From the NCBI RefSeq assembly GCF_009296175.1, contig NZ_VOSK01000003.1:62001-126000 (forward strand): 64,000 nt of DNA, read 5' to 3'. The notes under the pieces were generated by a model that was not told the DNA's origin, made no database searches, and worked only from the letters and a program-made list of their open reading frames with translations. Positions 43,214 through 51,767 of this stretch are shown here, piece after piece (within the stretch, counting starts at the first letter, position 1; every line of letters starts with the position of its first letter). The position numbers and the translations under genes are program-made. The DNA comes from Microvirga tunisiensis. GTDB taxonomy: Bacteria > Pseudomonadota > Alphaproteobacteria > Rhizobiales > Beijerinckiaceae.

Positions 43214-43468
43214 ATGCTCGAAGCCTCGGACACCCTCGCTGGAGCGGTCGGAAAGCTCGCTGCCGGCAATGTAGGCGCTGCCTGTGTTCTGGGACGGATC
43301 GTACAGGATCCGTTCGCCGGCTTCATAATCCTCATGGACCTTGAGAGCACTAATCTGCGGGGCGAAGAAATCTGGCTGCTATACCGCGATGTGCATCACA
43401 TGGATTTGGACGGCTTCATCCAAAATGTGAAGGCTCGAGCAGGCTGCCTCAGCCGCCTCAGGATTTGA
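43214..43468 (+). CDS. Hypothetical protein
   Basis: 84 residues from ATG 43214 (a TTG near 43160 is possible). Contains LAAGNVGAACVLGRIVQDPF and EEIWLLYRDVHHMDLDGF. Similar small proteins are frequent in Methylobacteriaceae. Function unknown. Confidence 0.55.
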   Translation: MLEASDTLAGAVGKLAAGNVGAACVLGRIVQDPFAGFIILMDLESTNLRGEEIWLLYRDVHHMDLDGFIQNVKARAGCLSRLRI

Positions 43469-43495
43469 TCCAAACCTTGACTTTCGCGGCTCGAA

Positions 43496-43518
43496 TTTCC
43501 GGTAAGCCGTTTATGAAA
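43496..43518. repeat. Intergenic TTCCG/CGGAA element, copy 2
   Basis: TTTCCGGTAAGCCGTTTATG plus AAA; fits the consensus TTCCGATAAGCC-TTTAcGGAA with a changed right arm. Confidence 0.5.
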
Positions 43519-43966
43519 TGCTTGATAGCGACTTGGCCATCTGCACGCAGTTTTCAGCCACGCCGGTCAACTCTGTTGGATCCCAACTACTCCGCGACCA
43601 CCCTGTTTTCTCGTAATACCCTACTGCATCGGCTGCCGCATTCACGCGCAACTCGGTAATCCCAAGGCGCAACGCCTCCAGATCAATGAGATCACTCATG
43701 ATCCGGCCATGCCCTTGCCGCTGCCGCTCTGATCTGATGGCAACCAATCGTACCACCCCAAGAGAACCGCGCTTATCAAGCCGCACAACCCCAATGGGCT
43801 CTGCGTCGAGGAGCAGGAGATAGGGCGCGTTGCCCTCCGCACGATCATCCGGATGGTTCTCATTGTATTCAAACCTATGTCGATGGGGAGGAAACAGAAC
43901 GGCACGTCTGATTGCGTGGAGTTGTCTCCAATCTTCTGCTGCCTCCACCCTCTTCAGCTCGTACAT
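43511..43966 (-). CDS. GNAT-family N-acetyltransferase
   Basis: 151 residues. LLLDAEPIGVVRLDKRG followed by VRLVAIRSERQRQGHGRIM gives the acetyl-CoA binding motif (R/Q-x-x-G-x-G/A). Ends with an Asn/Tyr-rich strand AVGYYEKTGW. Substrate unknown. Confidence 0.85.
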   Translation of the reverse strand: MYELKRVEAAEDWRQLHAIRRAVLFPPHRHRFEYNENHPDDRAEGNAPYLLLLDAEPIGVVRLDKRGSLGVVRLVAIRSERQRQGHGRIMSDLIDLEALRLGITELRVNAAADAVGYYEKTGWSRSSWDPTELTGVAENCVQMAKSLSSIS

Positions 43967-44027
43967 GTGCCTTCCCTACCGTTGTCTGCCTCAATTGAGA
44001 GGTATGTACGCTCTCAGACAAGCACCA

Positions 44028-44055
44028 ATTGCCGAAAACCGCCTTTATGGAATGC
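44028..44055. repeat. Intergenic TTCCG/CGGAA element, copy 3
   Basis: TTGCCGAAAACCGCCTTTAT followed by GGAATG, a diverged copy with the right arm intact. Confidence 0.45.
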
Positions 44056-44113
44056 ACATTTAGGATGTAGCTTGAAGGCTGGTATTCCTATCTACAGCAC
44101 CCGGGCGAATGCC

Positions 44114-44458
44114 ATGAACCTGAAGACCATCGCCAAAGGGCTGGCAGTCCTCAATATTGCGGCCTTCGTCTCGACGGCTGTTGCGGCTTGGCTCTTCGAT
44201 AAGAGATCTGCCACCGATCTCCTCGACACCGCCACCTATGTGGGGCTTGGGATAGGAGCCTTGGGGGCAATCATGTTCGCCGGCTCCAGCACGGGCGGAT
44301 CTGAAGGAATGGCTGCCAGTGCAGCGGATCAGCCTAGCAGGATCATGGATGCACTCTGGATAGATAGAAATGCTGGCATTTCGGCCGGAGCCCTGTTCGT
44401 CCTCGGCGGGGTCACCTGGCTCGGGATTTCATGGCTTGTGGCCGCGCTGATCGAATAA
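44114..44458 (+). CDS. Small membrane protein
   Basis: 114 residues from ATG 44114 with three hydrophobic segments (VLNIAAFVSTAVAAWLF, TATYVGLGIGALGAIMF, GALFVLGGVTWLGISWLVA). Function not recognised. It converges with the 44488 gene. Confidence 0.65.
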   Translation: MNLKTIAKGLAVLNIAAFVSTAVAAWLFDKRSATDLLDTATYVGLGIGALGAIMFAGSSTGGSEGMAASAADQPSRIMDALWIDRNAGISAGALFVLGGVTWLGISWLVAALIE

Positions 44459-44472
44459 ATCCGAGCTCCAAA

Positions 44473-44495
44473 TTCCGATAAGCCCCTTTACGGAA
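44473..44495. repeat. Intergenic TTCCG/CGGAA element, copy 4 (best)
   Basis: TTCCGATAA-GCCCC-TTTACGGAA: 9-base arms that pair except one position, lying between two convergent genes. It may act as a terminator here. Confidence 0.6.
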
Positions 44496-45012
44496 TGAGG
44501 GTCGAGGATGAAGTGCGCTTGGTTCGATAGCGCATCACCCACCAACTGCCGATCAGCGCAGGGAGCAAAGTGGCGGACATTACGAGTGCCCGGCGGACAG
44601 GCGTGTAAGCGTCGGGACCATCGAGCGAGAGTGGATATCCGAGGAGCGCGTCCTGTCCGTAGATGACCAACCCACAGACGGGCACAAGTAGAGGCACCGT
44701 CCAAATTGGGGCCTGCCCGAGGCGACGCACGATAGCCGCCGTGACCGCAGCAGCCATGACCAAGGCGCCAGACAGATGCACCAGCGTGATCACCAGCCCC
44801 CCGAAAATCCCAATAACCGGTATGAGCATGAGGGCATGAGTTTGGGACCGGTTTGGGTTCTGCTGCGCAAAATCGATCCAGAAGACATCCCAGCTCGCAC
44901 GAGCCATCACGGTCAGGATGACAAAACCAAGTCCGCTCCAGAGGATGGTCCAAAAGGCTCGTGTCGGAGAGCTGATCATCGGCGGGTTGAACCTATGGAT
45001 GGGAGGCGGCAT
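44488..45012 (-). CDS. Membrane protein, hypothetical
   Basis: 174 residues from ATG 45012. About four membrane segments (FWTILWSGLGFVILTVMA, LMLIPVIGIFGGLVITLVHL, ALVMAAAVTAAIVRRLG, RALVMSATLLPALIGSWWV). No recognised family. Confidence 0.62.
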   Translation of the reverse strand: MPPPIHRFNPPMISSPTRAFWTILWSGLGFVILTVMARASWDVFWIDFAQQNPNRSQTHALMLIPVIGIFGGLVITLVHLSGALVMAAAVTAAIVRRLGQAPIWTVPLLVPVCGLVIYGQDALLGYPLSLDGPDAYTPVRRALVMSATLLPALIGSWWVMRYRTKRTSSSTLIP

Positions 45013-45045
45013 AGCTCCTTTTAGACCGCAGGATGTGCTGCGCAA

Positions 45046-45069
45046 TTGCGCGTAAGGCCGTTTACGGAA
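45046..45069. repeat. Intergenic TTCCG/CGGAA element, copy 5
   Basis: GCGCGTAAGGCCGTTTACGG then AA; arms GTAA and TTTAC pair, with right flank CCTGAG as in copy 1. Confidence 0.5.
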
Positions 45070-45157
45070 CCTGAGTTGCCAATCCAGGGTCAGTTCCAAG
45101 CAAGCTACCTGTCGTTGAATGAGCGGATACGTTCCCGCTCTATAACTGAGGGCAGCC

Positions 45158-45892
45158 ATGGAAATTCGCGCAACACGATCTCCCATCATCACCATGCGCC
45201 CGAAGGCAGAGAATTCAGTCTCTGCGAACCTTGCCACGTCACAAGAAACGACGTCGAAGGAGATCAAGGCAGGAGGCTATACTTCAGGTAGCGGAGCGCC
45301 AAAGCTTGGCCCCTTCAAATCAATCCTGATGTCTGATCGGGCCCCAGATGATCCTGTTCTGCTGAAATGGCAGGCCGAACCTGTTGCCAAGATCTTCGAC
45401 GAGTTCCGACTTCTTGAGGCGGATCATAGATATTATCAGGGCTACCAAGATGCTCTTGACTGGAATACAGCCGATTTCAAGGAGCTCACGGCAATCCCAT
45501 CCCAGGAGCGAACGGCCGAGCAGAAGGACATGATCCAGGCCGACCTGGAACGGATGACCTATGCCATGCAGGTGCTCAAAGGCGGTGAGTCCATGAAGGC
45601 TATCAAGGCTCGCCTTGATGAACTGTCGCAGCAGTTCGAGGCTCTGCGCGGGACTGAGGCGTTTGTCGCGTGGGAGAAGGTTTACAATGCGGACGGAGCG
45701 CTTGCTGCCCCAGGTGCGCCTCTTGCCGTCAGGGAGAACCCAACTTTGCCCTTTGATGTCCCTGACACAGCATCAGGTACTGAGGCTGATGCTGTTAAAG
45801 GAGAACTCGAAAAGCTGGGACTGATGGCCCTAGTCGAGAAGATCAAGAACACTGCCGAACAAGGCGCAGCGACGGGCATCATGGCAGGCTGA
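45158..45892 (+). CDS. Hypothetical protein, helix-rich
   Basis: 244 residues from ATG 45158, GAGGG upstream. The start is low-complexity (SANLATSQETTSKEIKAGG); the core is helical with a coiled coil (MKAIKARLDELSQQFEALRG). No signal peptide. Not recognised; could be a pilus- or secretion-related coiled-coil protein. Confidence 0.6.
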   Translation: MEIRATRSPIITMRPKAENSVSANLATSQETTSKEIKAGGYTSGSGAPKLGPFKSILMSDRAPDDPVLLKWQAEPVAKIFDEFRLLEADHRYYQGYQDALDWNTADFKELTAIPSQERTAEQKDMIQADLERMTYAMQVLKGGESMKAIKARLDELSQQFEALRGTEAFVAWEKVYNADGALAAPGAPLAVRENPTLPFDVPDTASGTEADAVKGELEKLGLMALVEKIKNTAEQGAATGIMAG

Positions 45893-45926
45893 GCATTGGC
45901 AGCGCAGCCTGTGGGACAACGGCGAA

Positions 45927-45948
45927 TTTCCGATAAGCCTTTATGGAA
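45927..45948. repeat. Intergenic TTCCG/CGGAA element, copy 6
   Basis: TTTCCGATAAGCCTTTATGG then AA, close to copy 4, downstream of the 45158 gene. Confidence 0.6.
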
Positions 45949-46083
45949 CCGGATAGTATGTCTTTTTAAACTATTCGGAAGATGAATTTCCGACCGACGG
46001 CCCGGGCTCAGTAAATTGCCAGTCTAACTGGCCTTCCAAAGAGCCTCAGTTGGGCAACAATTACTTAGATATTCCTGATCGGA

Positions 46084-46710
46084 TTAGGGAGTGATTTTGT
46101 CGGGTTTGAGTTTCCAAATGTAGATGGCATGCAGCCCCTCGCCCGGTTTGCAACCAACTGCAAAGACGCCGCGCCGAAGCGTCCCATCGCTAGCAGGGCT
46201 CGGGATCATGGCCTTGCTTGAGACGGCGAACTGCGGTCGCAGGATGCCAGTGGGATTGTCCAGAACGACCGGGTCTTTGGTGATGTCAGGATTGAGAGGC
46301 CGGAACCGGGCAAAGGCGGTCTCAAAGATCGTGGCGTAGGCTGCGCAGTGCTCGTCCGGAACCCTAAAGAGATTTTGAATAAGGACCGTATCATCCTCAT
46401 CCAGCAGGGTCAGTGTCTTGCTCAGAGCGCAGGTGCTGTAGAGCTGCCGAGCTCCAGCCAAGTCCCCTGCGGCTGAGAAGGACTCGAAACGACGATAATC
46501 ATCGGCTGAGCACGGCGGAGCGTGAACTGTGACCACCTGAGGGAGCCGCTCACCCGCGATTGCGGCAAACAGGATCTCATACAAGAAGCCCGAAAATCTC
46601 CCGCCGATCTGGGCTCCGCGACTTGTTTTGGCGGCGGCCGGGCTTGCGGCCAGGACACAGGTGATAGCCAGTACAATTAGCGTTCTAAGGGCGGAGCGCA
46701 GTACCTGCAT
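46084..46710 (-). CDS. Secreted protein, hypothetical
   Basis: 208 residues from ATG 46710. Signal peptide (LRTLIVLAITCVLAASPAAA) and a mature domain with conserved-looking Cys residues (PPCSADDYRRF, CALSKTL, HCAAY). Not recognised. Confidence 0.65.
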   Translation of the reverse strand: MQVLRSALRTLIVLAITCVLAASPAAAKTSRGAQIGGRFSGFLYEILFAAIAGERLPQVVTVHAPPCSADDYRRFESFSAAGDLAGARQLYSTCALSKTLTLLDEDDTVLIQNLFRVPDEHCAAYATIFETAFARFRPLNPDITKDPVVLDNPTGILRPQFAVSSKAMIPSPASDGTLRRGVFAVGCKPGEGLHAIYIWKLKPDKITP

Positions 46711-46742
46711 GCGATTGGTCGCCTTCCTATCCAAATCGCGGC

Positions 46743-47135
46743 TCAAGATTGCACGCAGGGCCATTTGTCCCCTAGGACGATGTGTAAGAGCCCACCCGCT
46801 TCAAGATATTGGAAGTGGGTATAGTTCTCCATGAACGCATAGTAGGCGTCTGCAACTTGCTCAGGCCCTGTCGTCTCCGGAAGGCAATAGGGCAGGCGAG
46901 TGTTCGAATATTCAGCCTGGACCTTTGCCCCTCGAAGGAATCCATCGATAAAGCGCACACAAACCGGCCGGTTCGGGGAGCCTTTTGAGCAAGGCTCCAG
47001 GTAGTTGTAGGCCCACTTCATCTCAGCACCCGTCGCCCCTGCTTCTTGGGGTAAACCGAAGCATGCCATCAGGCCGGCCAAGCCAACCGAGGCCACCGCT
47101 GATTTGATCTGTCTGGATACGGGGTTTGAGCCCAT
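46743..47135 (-). CDS. Rap1a/Tai-like secreted protein
   Basis: 130 residues with a signal peptide (SVGLAGLMACFGLPQEAGA). The mature part matches the Rap1a/Tai layout: CVRFIDGFLRG, YCLPETTGPEQVADAYYAF and a final LGDKWPC. Rap1a and Tai proteins are immunity factors of type VI amidase effectors, but many relatives stand alone. No cognate effector is adjacent. Confidence 0.6.
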   Translation of the reverse strand: MGSNPVSRQIKSAVASVGLAGLMACFGLPQEAGATGAEMKWAYNYLEPCSKGSPNRPVCVRFIDGFLRGAKVQAEYSNTRLPYCLPETTGPEQVADAYYAFMENYTHFQYLEAGGLLHIVLGDKWPCVQS

Positions 47136-47189
47136 TGCCCCTCGCGCTATTCGTCGACTTTTACGGCGCTGCTTCCTATAGCGGCGCTT

Positions 47190-47540
47190 ATGAAGCGTGC
47201 CATTTCATTTTTCACTTCGTTAGGCTTGGCCCTCCTCCTCAGTCTCCCCGTTGTCATGGTAGCGGCCGCCATCAGCTTCTTCATGCTGCCCCTCTCAGCC
47301 GTGGAAGCACAAACCGAGGTCGGGGCGCGTCGTGAGACTGGAGTCTGGCTCCTCCTCTGGATGAGCAGCCTTTTCATCGTCAGCGGGATCTGGCTGACCT
47401 GCTTTATGGCTGATGCGCCTGGTAAGGCTTACCGGCTCATCCACCATGCCGTCTGGGGGCTTTCCCTTTTCCTGATCCTCCTCGCGGTGGCATTCGGGCG
47501 GGATCTTGGAGGCTTTGCCACCCTGCTGCTTGGAATATAG
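47190..47540 (+). CDS. Small membrane protein
   Basis: 116 residues with about three hydrophobic segments (LGLALLLSLPVVMVAAAISF, LLLWMSSLFIVSGIWLTCF, HHAVWGLSLFLILLAVAFG). Start ATG 47190 lies 54 bp from the divergent 46743 gene. Not recognised. Confidence 0.6.
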   Translation: MKRAISFFTSLGLALLLSLPVVMVAAAISFFMLPLSAVEAQTEVGARRETGVWLLLWMSSLFIVSGIWLTCFMADAPGKAYRLIHHAVWGLSLFLILLAVAFGRDLGGFATLLLGI

Positions 47541-47542
47541 AA

Positions 47543-47566
47543 TTTCGCGGAACGGGCCTTATGGAA
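47543..47566. repeat. Intergenic TTCCG/CGGAA element, copy 7
   Basis: TTTCGCGGAACGGGCCTTAT then GGAA; the outer right arm and flank are kept, the left arm has changed. Confidence 0.42.
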
Positions 47567-48047
47567 CGCAATTGGATGGGACAGTCCGACCTGCAGGTGC
47601 AGGGATCTCAATCCTGCTCAGGATATCGGAGAGATTGTCTGGCCAGACCGTCTCAGACGTTTGAGCTAATTCCGCCATTGACCACCAGCGATGGTCTGCC
47701 ATGACCTCATGCTCTTCGGGTGTCCATCCGTCCCGCGACAGGTCCGTATGCTCGGCCTGAACAACAAAGAAACGTTCTTCCGCCATCACATGCTCGCCGT
47801 CTGGGAGCTGTAGGACGAACTCTCGGCTCCCCACTTCAGGTGCTATCGTGTCGACGTGGAGGCCGGTCTCTTCTCTGAGCTCCCGGATGGCCGCCTGTTC
47901 AAACGTTTCCCCCTCTTCGAGGCCGCCTCCCGGTGTGGCCCAGTAAGTTTGACCCGCAAGGGCTCCTCGCTGGAAGGAGAAGCGAAACAACAGCACTCTT
48001 CCGTCCGGATCGAGGACGAGCAGTCGGGCTGAGGGACGTCGGCGCAT
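47559..48047 (-). CDS. NUDIX hydrolase
   Basis: 162 residues with the full NUDIX box: G-G-G-L-E-E-G-E-T-F-E-Q-A-A-I-R-E-L-R-E-E-T-G-L, matching Gx5Ex7REUxEExGU, near residues 40-62. It hydrolyses nucleoside diphosphate-linked compounds; the substrate is unknown. Confidence 0.92.
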   Translation of the reverse strand: MRRRPSARLLVLDPDGRVLLFRFSFQRGALAGQTYWATPGGGLEEGETFEQAAIRELREETGLHVDTIAPEVGSREFVLQLPDGEHVMAEERFFVVQAEHTDLSRDGWTPEEHEVMADHRWWSMAELAQTSETVWPDNLSDILSRIEIPAPAGRTVPSNCVP

Positions 48048-48120
48048 AGGATGTTCCTCAAAGATAAAAAGCGGCGCGCTATGCGGTGAGGCTAAATTTG
48101 AACGACCTGGTATTGACCCA

Positions 48121-49269
48121 CTATGACATCCGGCGCCTCCTCATGGCCAGGAGTTCGACCTCAAGATCGATCTTGCGGTCCTTGATCATCCGAACCACCG
48201 CGCGGAAATACCCACCCGGGTTTCGGATTCTGTTTTCTCCGGATGCGACGTCGTCCTCGTAACGCTGCACAACGAGCAACACGGCAACCGCCGCCTTGAC
48301 GGCCCCCAGCTCATCGACGGCCTCACGCCAGGCGCTCTCGTGAGCGCCCAACGATGCCCGCAGGAACCGCCCGGCCGCCACGATATCTGCCACATCGCGG
48401 ATCGGTTGTCCGTACTCGCTAACGGCAGGGCAGGCCTCAAGGATCAATTCCGGTGATAGGTGCTCTGGGGTTTGTTCGGTTGAACGAACCGCCTCAGCTT
48501 TCTTCGGAAAGCCTTTGTTACAAGATTCGCTAGGAGATCCGTTGTTTGCTTCTATGTGGCGGAATCCGATTCCGCCTTTCCCGGAGTCATAGAACGTTTG
48601 TTCTGTACTAATCCGCAATGCTTGCCACGCGTTTAGAACCCCTGCTGGGATCGCCCCCGAGGACCTCCGCGGCGTCTCTGCCATCAGATTGCGATACTGC
48701 TCCTCGAGGTCGGTGCGATCGACCTCCGGATAATGCTCCGCAAGGGACGCCAGAGCCTCCTCGCTCGCTCGCCGGCAGATGGTCACCTCGTCGAATTCAC
48801 GCTTCCGGACCTCCCGCAGCTGCTTCTGCTCAATGAGAAGGTCCTGCCATTCACCCCGACGGGCGTAGATCGGCGTCAGATCGAACCCGAACGCATCAAT
48901 AATCTCCCCTGCCAGATCCTTCACGGCATACCGCTTCCCGTTTGGAGAATCCTTCGCGATGATCAGTCCCATCTCGATGAGGGCCTTCAACGCGAACCGG
49001 ATCGTGCGCTCGTTGAGCCCAGTCCGGCTGACCAGGTAATCGTTCGACGGCCAGACCAGAAGCCTTTCCCAATCCTGCTCGCCCCAGCAGGCGACGAGTT
49101 CCGAAAGCACCAGTCGCAGGGCAGGGCGCAGTTGGAGCGCCTTCTCCGCCTCCCGGCCGGCAGCCGAGAGTTCCTTACGAGTCACGCTACGGCCGTTTTC
49201 GAGCGCGAGTTTCCTCGCGGCCAGAGCGGCATGGCTGAGCCGCCGGCCTCCTGTCGATGCCACCTGCAT
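48121..49269 (-). CDS. repC: Plasmid replication protein RepC
   Basis: 382 residues from ATG 49269 (the upstream in-frame ATG at 49281 is less likely). It has the RepC layout: N-terminal winged helix (LALENGRSVTRKELSAAG, then WPSNDYLVSRTGLNERTIRFALKALIEMGLI) and a C-terminal helical domain ending with a basic VELLAMRRRRMS tail. RepC starts replication of repABC-type replicons from an origin within its own gene. repA and repB are not adjacent; an RHH gene precedes it instead, with an antisense RNA between. Confidence 0.92.
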   Translation of the reverse strand: MQVASTGGRRLSHAALAARKLALENGRSVTRKELSAAGREAEKALQLRPALRLVLSELVACWGEQDWERLLVWPSNDYLVSRTGLNERTIRFALKALIEMGLIIAKDSPNGKRYAVKDLAGEIIDAFGFDLTPIYARRGEWQDLLIEQKQLREVRKREFDEVTICRRASEEALASLAEHYPEVDRTDLEEQYRNLMAETPRRSSGAIPAGVLNAWQALRISTEQTFYDSGKGGIGFRHIEANNGSPSESCNKGFPKKAEAVRSTEQTPEHLSPELILEACPAVSEYGQPIRDVADIVAAGRFLRASLGAHESAWREAVDELGAVKAAVAVLLVVQRYEDDVASGENRIRNPGGYFRAVVRMIKDRKIDLEVELLAMRRRRMS

Positions 49270-49320
49270 CGCACCCTCCATGTCAGGGCAAAGCGGGAGC
49301 GTTCACCGAATCCGATGCTA

Positions 49321-49349
49321 TTGACGTCAGACTGTCCGGATGGCATAAG
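49321..49349 (+). promoter_or_regulatory. Promoter of the repC antisense RNA
   Basis: TTGACG, 17 bp, CATAAG reading opposite to repC. Correct spacing for sigma-70 and followed by a transcript with its own terminator. Confidence 0.65.
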
Positions 49350-49355
49350 GTTGTT

Positions 49356-49430
49356 GCTAGACAAATCCTTATTGCCGCTCCGGCGGTGATCCCAAAGGCC
49401 CTCGAAGTTTCCAGCTTCGTGGGCCTTTTG
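49356..49430 (+). ncRNA. Counter-transcribed RNA (ctRNA) controlling repC
   Basis: About 75 nt on the strand opposite repC, immediately upstream of the repC start. It has CTAGACAAATCCTTATTGCC near the 5' end, as in repABC-plasmid ctRNAs, and ends in a hairpin AAAGGCCCTCGAAG / CTTCGTGGGCCTTT plus a T run (49394-49430). In repABC plasmids this RNA blocks repC translation and sets copy number and incompatibility. The start is inferred from the promoter. Confidence 0.75.
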
Positions 49431-49440
49431 CTTTGCCGGG

Positions 49441-49653
49441 TTACGTCACTGTCTTCGCCTCCTTGCGAATGAAGACCGTCTCCAGCGCGTGGGAGATCGC
49501 AACCTGCTTGGACGGGAAAACCCCGCTCCTCACAGCCTGATCGAGTGCCTCACTGATCGGCTCCGACAGCCAGACGTTCGTCTGCCGCTCGCCGCGGCTT
49601 TTGCGGCCCTCACGGAAGCGCTGAACGCGTTGGCGGGCAGAGTGATTAGCCAT
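49441..49653 (-). CDS. Ribbon-helix-helix protein upstream of repC
   Basis: 70 residues: a basic start (QRVQRFREGRKSRGE) and an RHH-like region RQTNVWLSEPISEALDQAVRSG. It sits in the place usually occupied by repB and may act as a copy-number or partition regulator. No toxin partner is adjacent. Confidence 0.62.
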   Translation of the reverse strand: MANHSARQRVQRFREGRKSRGERQTNVWLSEPISEALDQAVRSGVFPSKQVAISHALETVFIRKEAKTVT

Positions 49654-50208
49654 GACACACCCACGATGCTAGTTACGCGCCACCAGCGTTGCCCGATTCT
49701 CGGAGGGGAGTGGAGTCGAGGAGCAAGCAGAAACACTGAATCATCAAAGAAGGCTTTGGAAAACTTCGTATAATTCCTGTTGCTTTCTAGAAAGGCGGAG
49801 TCAAAGCGAAGCGCGGCGATTCGTTCCGAGCTAATAAACCGGTCCACAGGATAAGAAGAACCGAAATATTCGCCGATTCGTTTACATCCAACAGGAGAGC
49901 AGGTCCGGCCCAACGACTCTGCTCTGCAGGGAAGCCTCTTTATGTCGAGCAATCTTATTGAAGCCTAGAAGCGTGATCTCGCCTACACGCTGGAACGGGC
50001 CCGCGAGATGGATCCTCCAGTATCCCGAGAGGTCGCCGACACCAGGAGCTTTTCGCAAAAATCTCGACAGCTCTCGTTGTGATCAAGATGGATACGGACA
50101 GTTCTGCAGAGGAACTTCGCCAGTTCGCCGCCGAAGTCCTTGAAGCTACCCGGCTGAAGTTTTAATAATCCGAACCCGCCTCCTAAGCCGTCCAGCGTCG
50201 AGATCCTT
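49654..50208. other. Non-coding gap upstream of the repC module
   Basis: No convincing gene. A short tail-like frame at 50089-50166 (MDTDSSAEELRQFAAEVLEA) may be a remnant. repA and repB are not present here. Confidence 0.5.
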
Positions 50209-50496
50209 ATGACGACCCAGCCCTACCGAGATACGACGGCCGTCTCTGAGTTGACAGGCGAGCCGGTCAGCACCTGGTCGGAGGAATGGCGGCACGAATG
50301 CGAGGCGAGGGCGGTCCTTGCCATGGCGCCGGCCGACCGTGAGACGTTTTTCAACGGCCATAAAGAGGACAAGAGCCAGCGCGGGATCGTCGCTGTCCGA
50401 GGTGAGGCCGCAGCGGATGCACTCTGGCAAACCGTCAGACGCTTGCACGAAGTCCGAGCCGCCAAGAAACAATCTACGGTTGGGCCGGAACTTTGA
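50209..50496 (+). CDS. Hypothetical small protein
   Basis: 95 residues. The phrase STWSEEWRHECEARAVLAM followed by RGIVAVRGEAAADALWQTV is typical of small phage/plasmid proteins of Methylobacteriaceae, function unknown. Confidence 0.6.
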   Translation: MTTQPYRDTTAVSELTGEPVSTWSEEWRHECEARAVLAMAPADRETFFNGHKEDKSQRGIVAVRGEAAADALWQTVRRLHEVRAAKKQSTVGPEL

Positions 50497-50640
50497 AGTA
50501 TCGCCGAATCCCGCGTTTATAACCGCCTTACAGTTGAATATTCGGCCGGCAGCCCTGCAATTTTGCCGCCAGGGGAGGGCATGGCGTCTGATCTCATCGA
50601 CCACTATATCGGCCTTGCCAATCCTTAAGGCCGGTTCCGG

Positions 50641-51567
50641 ATGACCAATAGACGACGCAACGAGGGGCGAGCCTGTGATGCGGTGCTGCAGCATCTGGAA
50701 CAGCGCACAGGTCGCACGCGCCGAGATCTCCGCATCCCCGAACGCATGCCGGACATGCCGCCTGTGGAGCTCCTCGTTACCCTCGGCGAGCAGCCTTACG
50801 CTCTCGAGCATACCCTGATCCAGCCATTCCGCGAACAGATCGAGTGGGACAGGTACTTCACATCCCTGACAACTCCCGTCCAGCAGGCGGTCGAGGGCCA
50901 TCTGCCAGGCCGCGGGACATTCACGCTCCTGCTCCCGACTAATGTAAGGCTGCCGGATCCGCGCGCGCTCACGTCAGCGCAACAGGCCGTCACGGACTGG
51001 ATATTGGAGAAGGCCCGGGAACTTGCCGAACAAGCGCCTCCAAATACCGAGCGAAACTACCTACCGCGGGGACATAGCCAGGAGATTCAGGAAACTCTTA
51101 CGGGGATCCCGTTTCCTCTGAAGTTGGTCCATCACATTCACTGGGCCAGGTCTCCCCGCCATGACGGGCGCTTTTTCATCACTCGATATGTCCCGGAGGA
51201 GCTCGAAAGTCTCCGGCTGTCCAACTTGCGGATCTCCCTTTTCGGCAATGGGAGGAATACCGGAAAATGCCCGAAGTTGCTCCAGTGCAAAGAGCGCTTC
51301 GGAGCGATGACTGTGCTTGTCCTCGAAACCGACGACTTCGTCCTATCCAACCACGTTGTAATCAGGGAGGCTCTTCAGAACCTTCTGGTTGGTCGCGTCG
51401 ATGCCCCGGATTTGGTCTTCCTCATCGATACAACGGGCGCCCCTTGGACTCTTTGGCATCTCATGAGCCAGGACAATCCGGATCCCGATGACCAGCATTA
51501 CGATTTCCCGGTTGATCAACTCCAAGACCTTATGGACAGGTCACACGACAACTCGCCGGCGACCTAG
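50641..51567 (+). CDS. Hypothetical protein
   Basis: 308 residues from ATG 50641. Features PTNVRLPDPRALTSAQQAVTDWILEKARELAEQAP and a C-terminal strand set VLVLETDDFVLSNH and APDLVFLIDTTGAPW. The end resembles a nuclease-fold core, but no motif is diagnostic. Not recognised. Confidence 0.65.
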   Translation: MTNRRRNEGRACDAVLQHLEQRTGRTRRDLRIPERMPDMPPVELLVTLGEQPYALEHTLIQPFREQIEWDRYFTSLTTPVQQAVEGHLPGRGTFTLLLPTNVRLPDPRALTSAQQAVTDWILEKARELAEQAPPNTERNYLPRGHSQEIQETLTGIPFPLKLVHHIHWARSPRHDGRFFITRYVPEELESLRLSNLRISLFGNGRNTGKCPKLLQCKERFGAMTVLVLETDDFVLSNHVVIREALQNLLVGRVDAPDLVFLIDTTGAPWTLWHLMSQDNPDPDDQHYDFPVDQLQDLMDRSHDNSPAT

Positions 51568-51767
51568 ACCGGCGGCCGAAATTTGCAGCACTGGCTGGGC
51601 TAGAAGATCTGCTCAGGGCTCGCCACGGAGTTCGCCAGTTACCGACCGTGTTCCCAGTCGGAGATGCGCCGTGCCTGTCCAGATGCCCGCGAGGGCTACA
51701 TTGCATGGACTTCGGCTCGAAATGGGCGAGCAGAGCGATTGATCGCCTTAGCCCGCCCGAGTATTTG

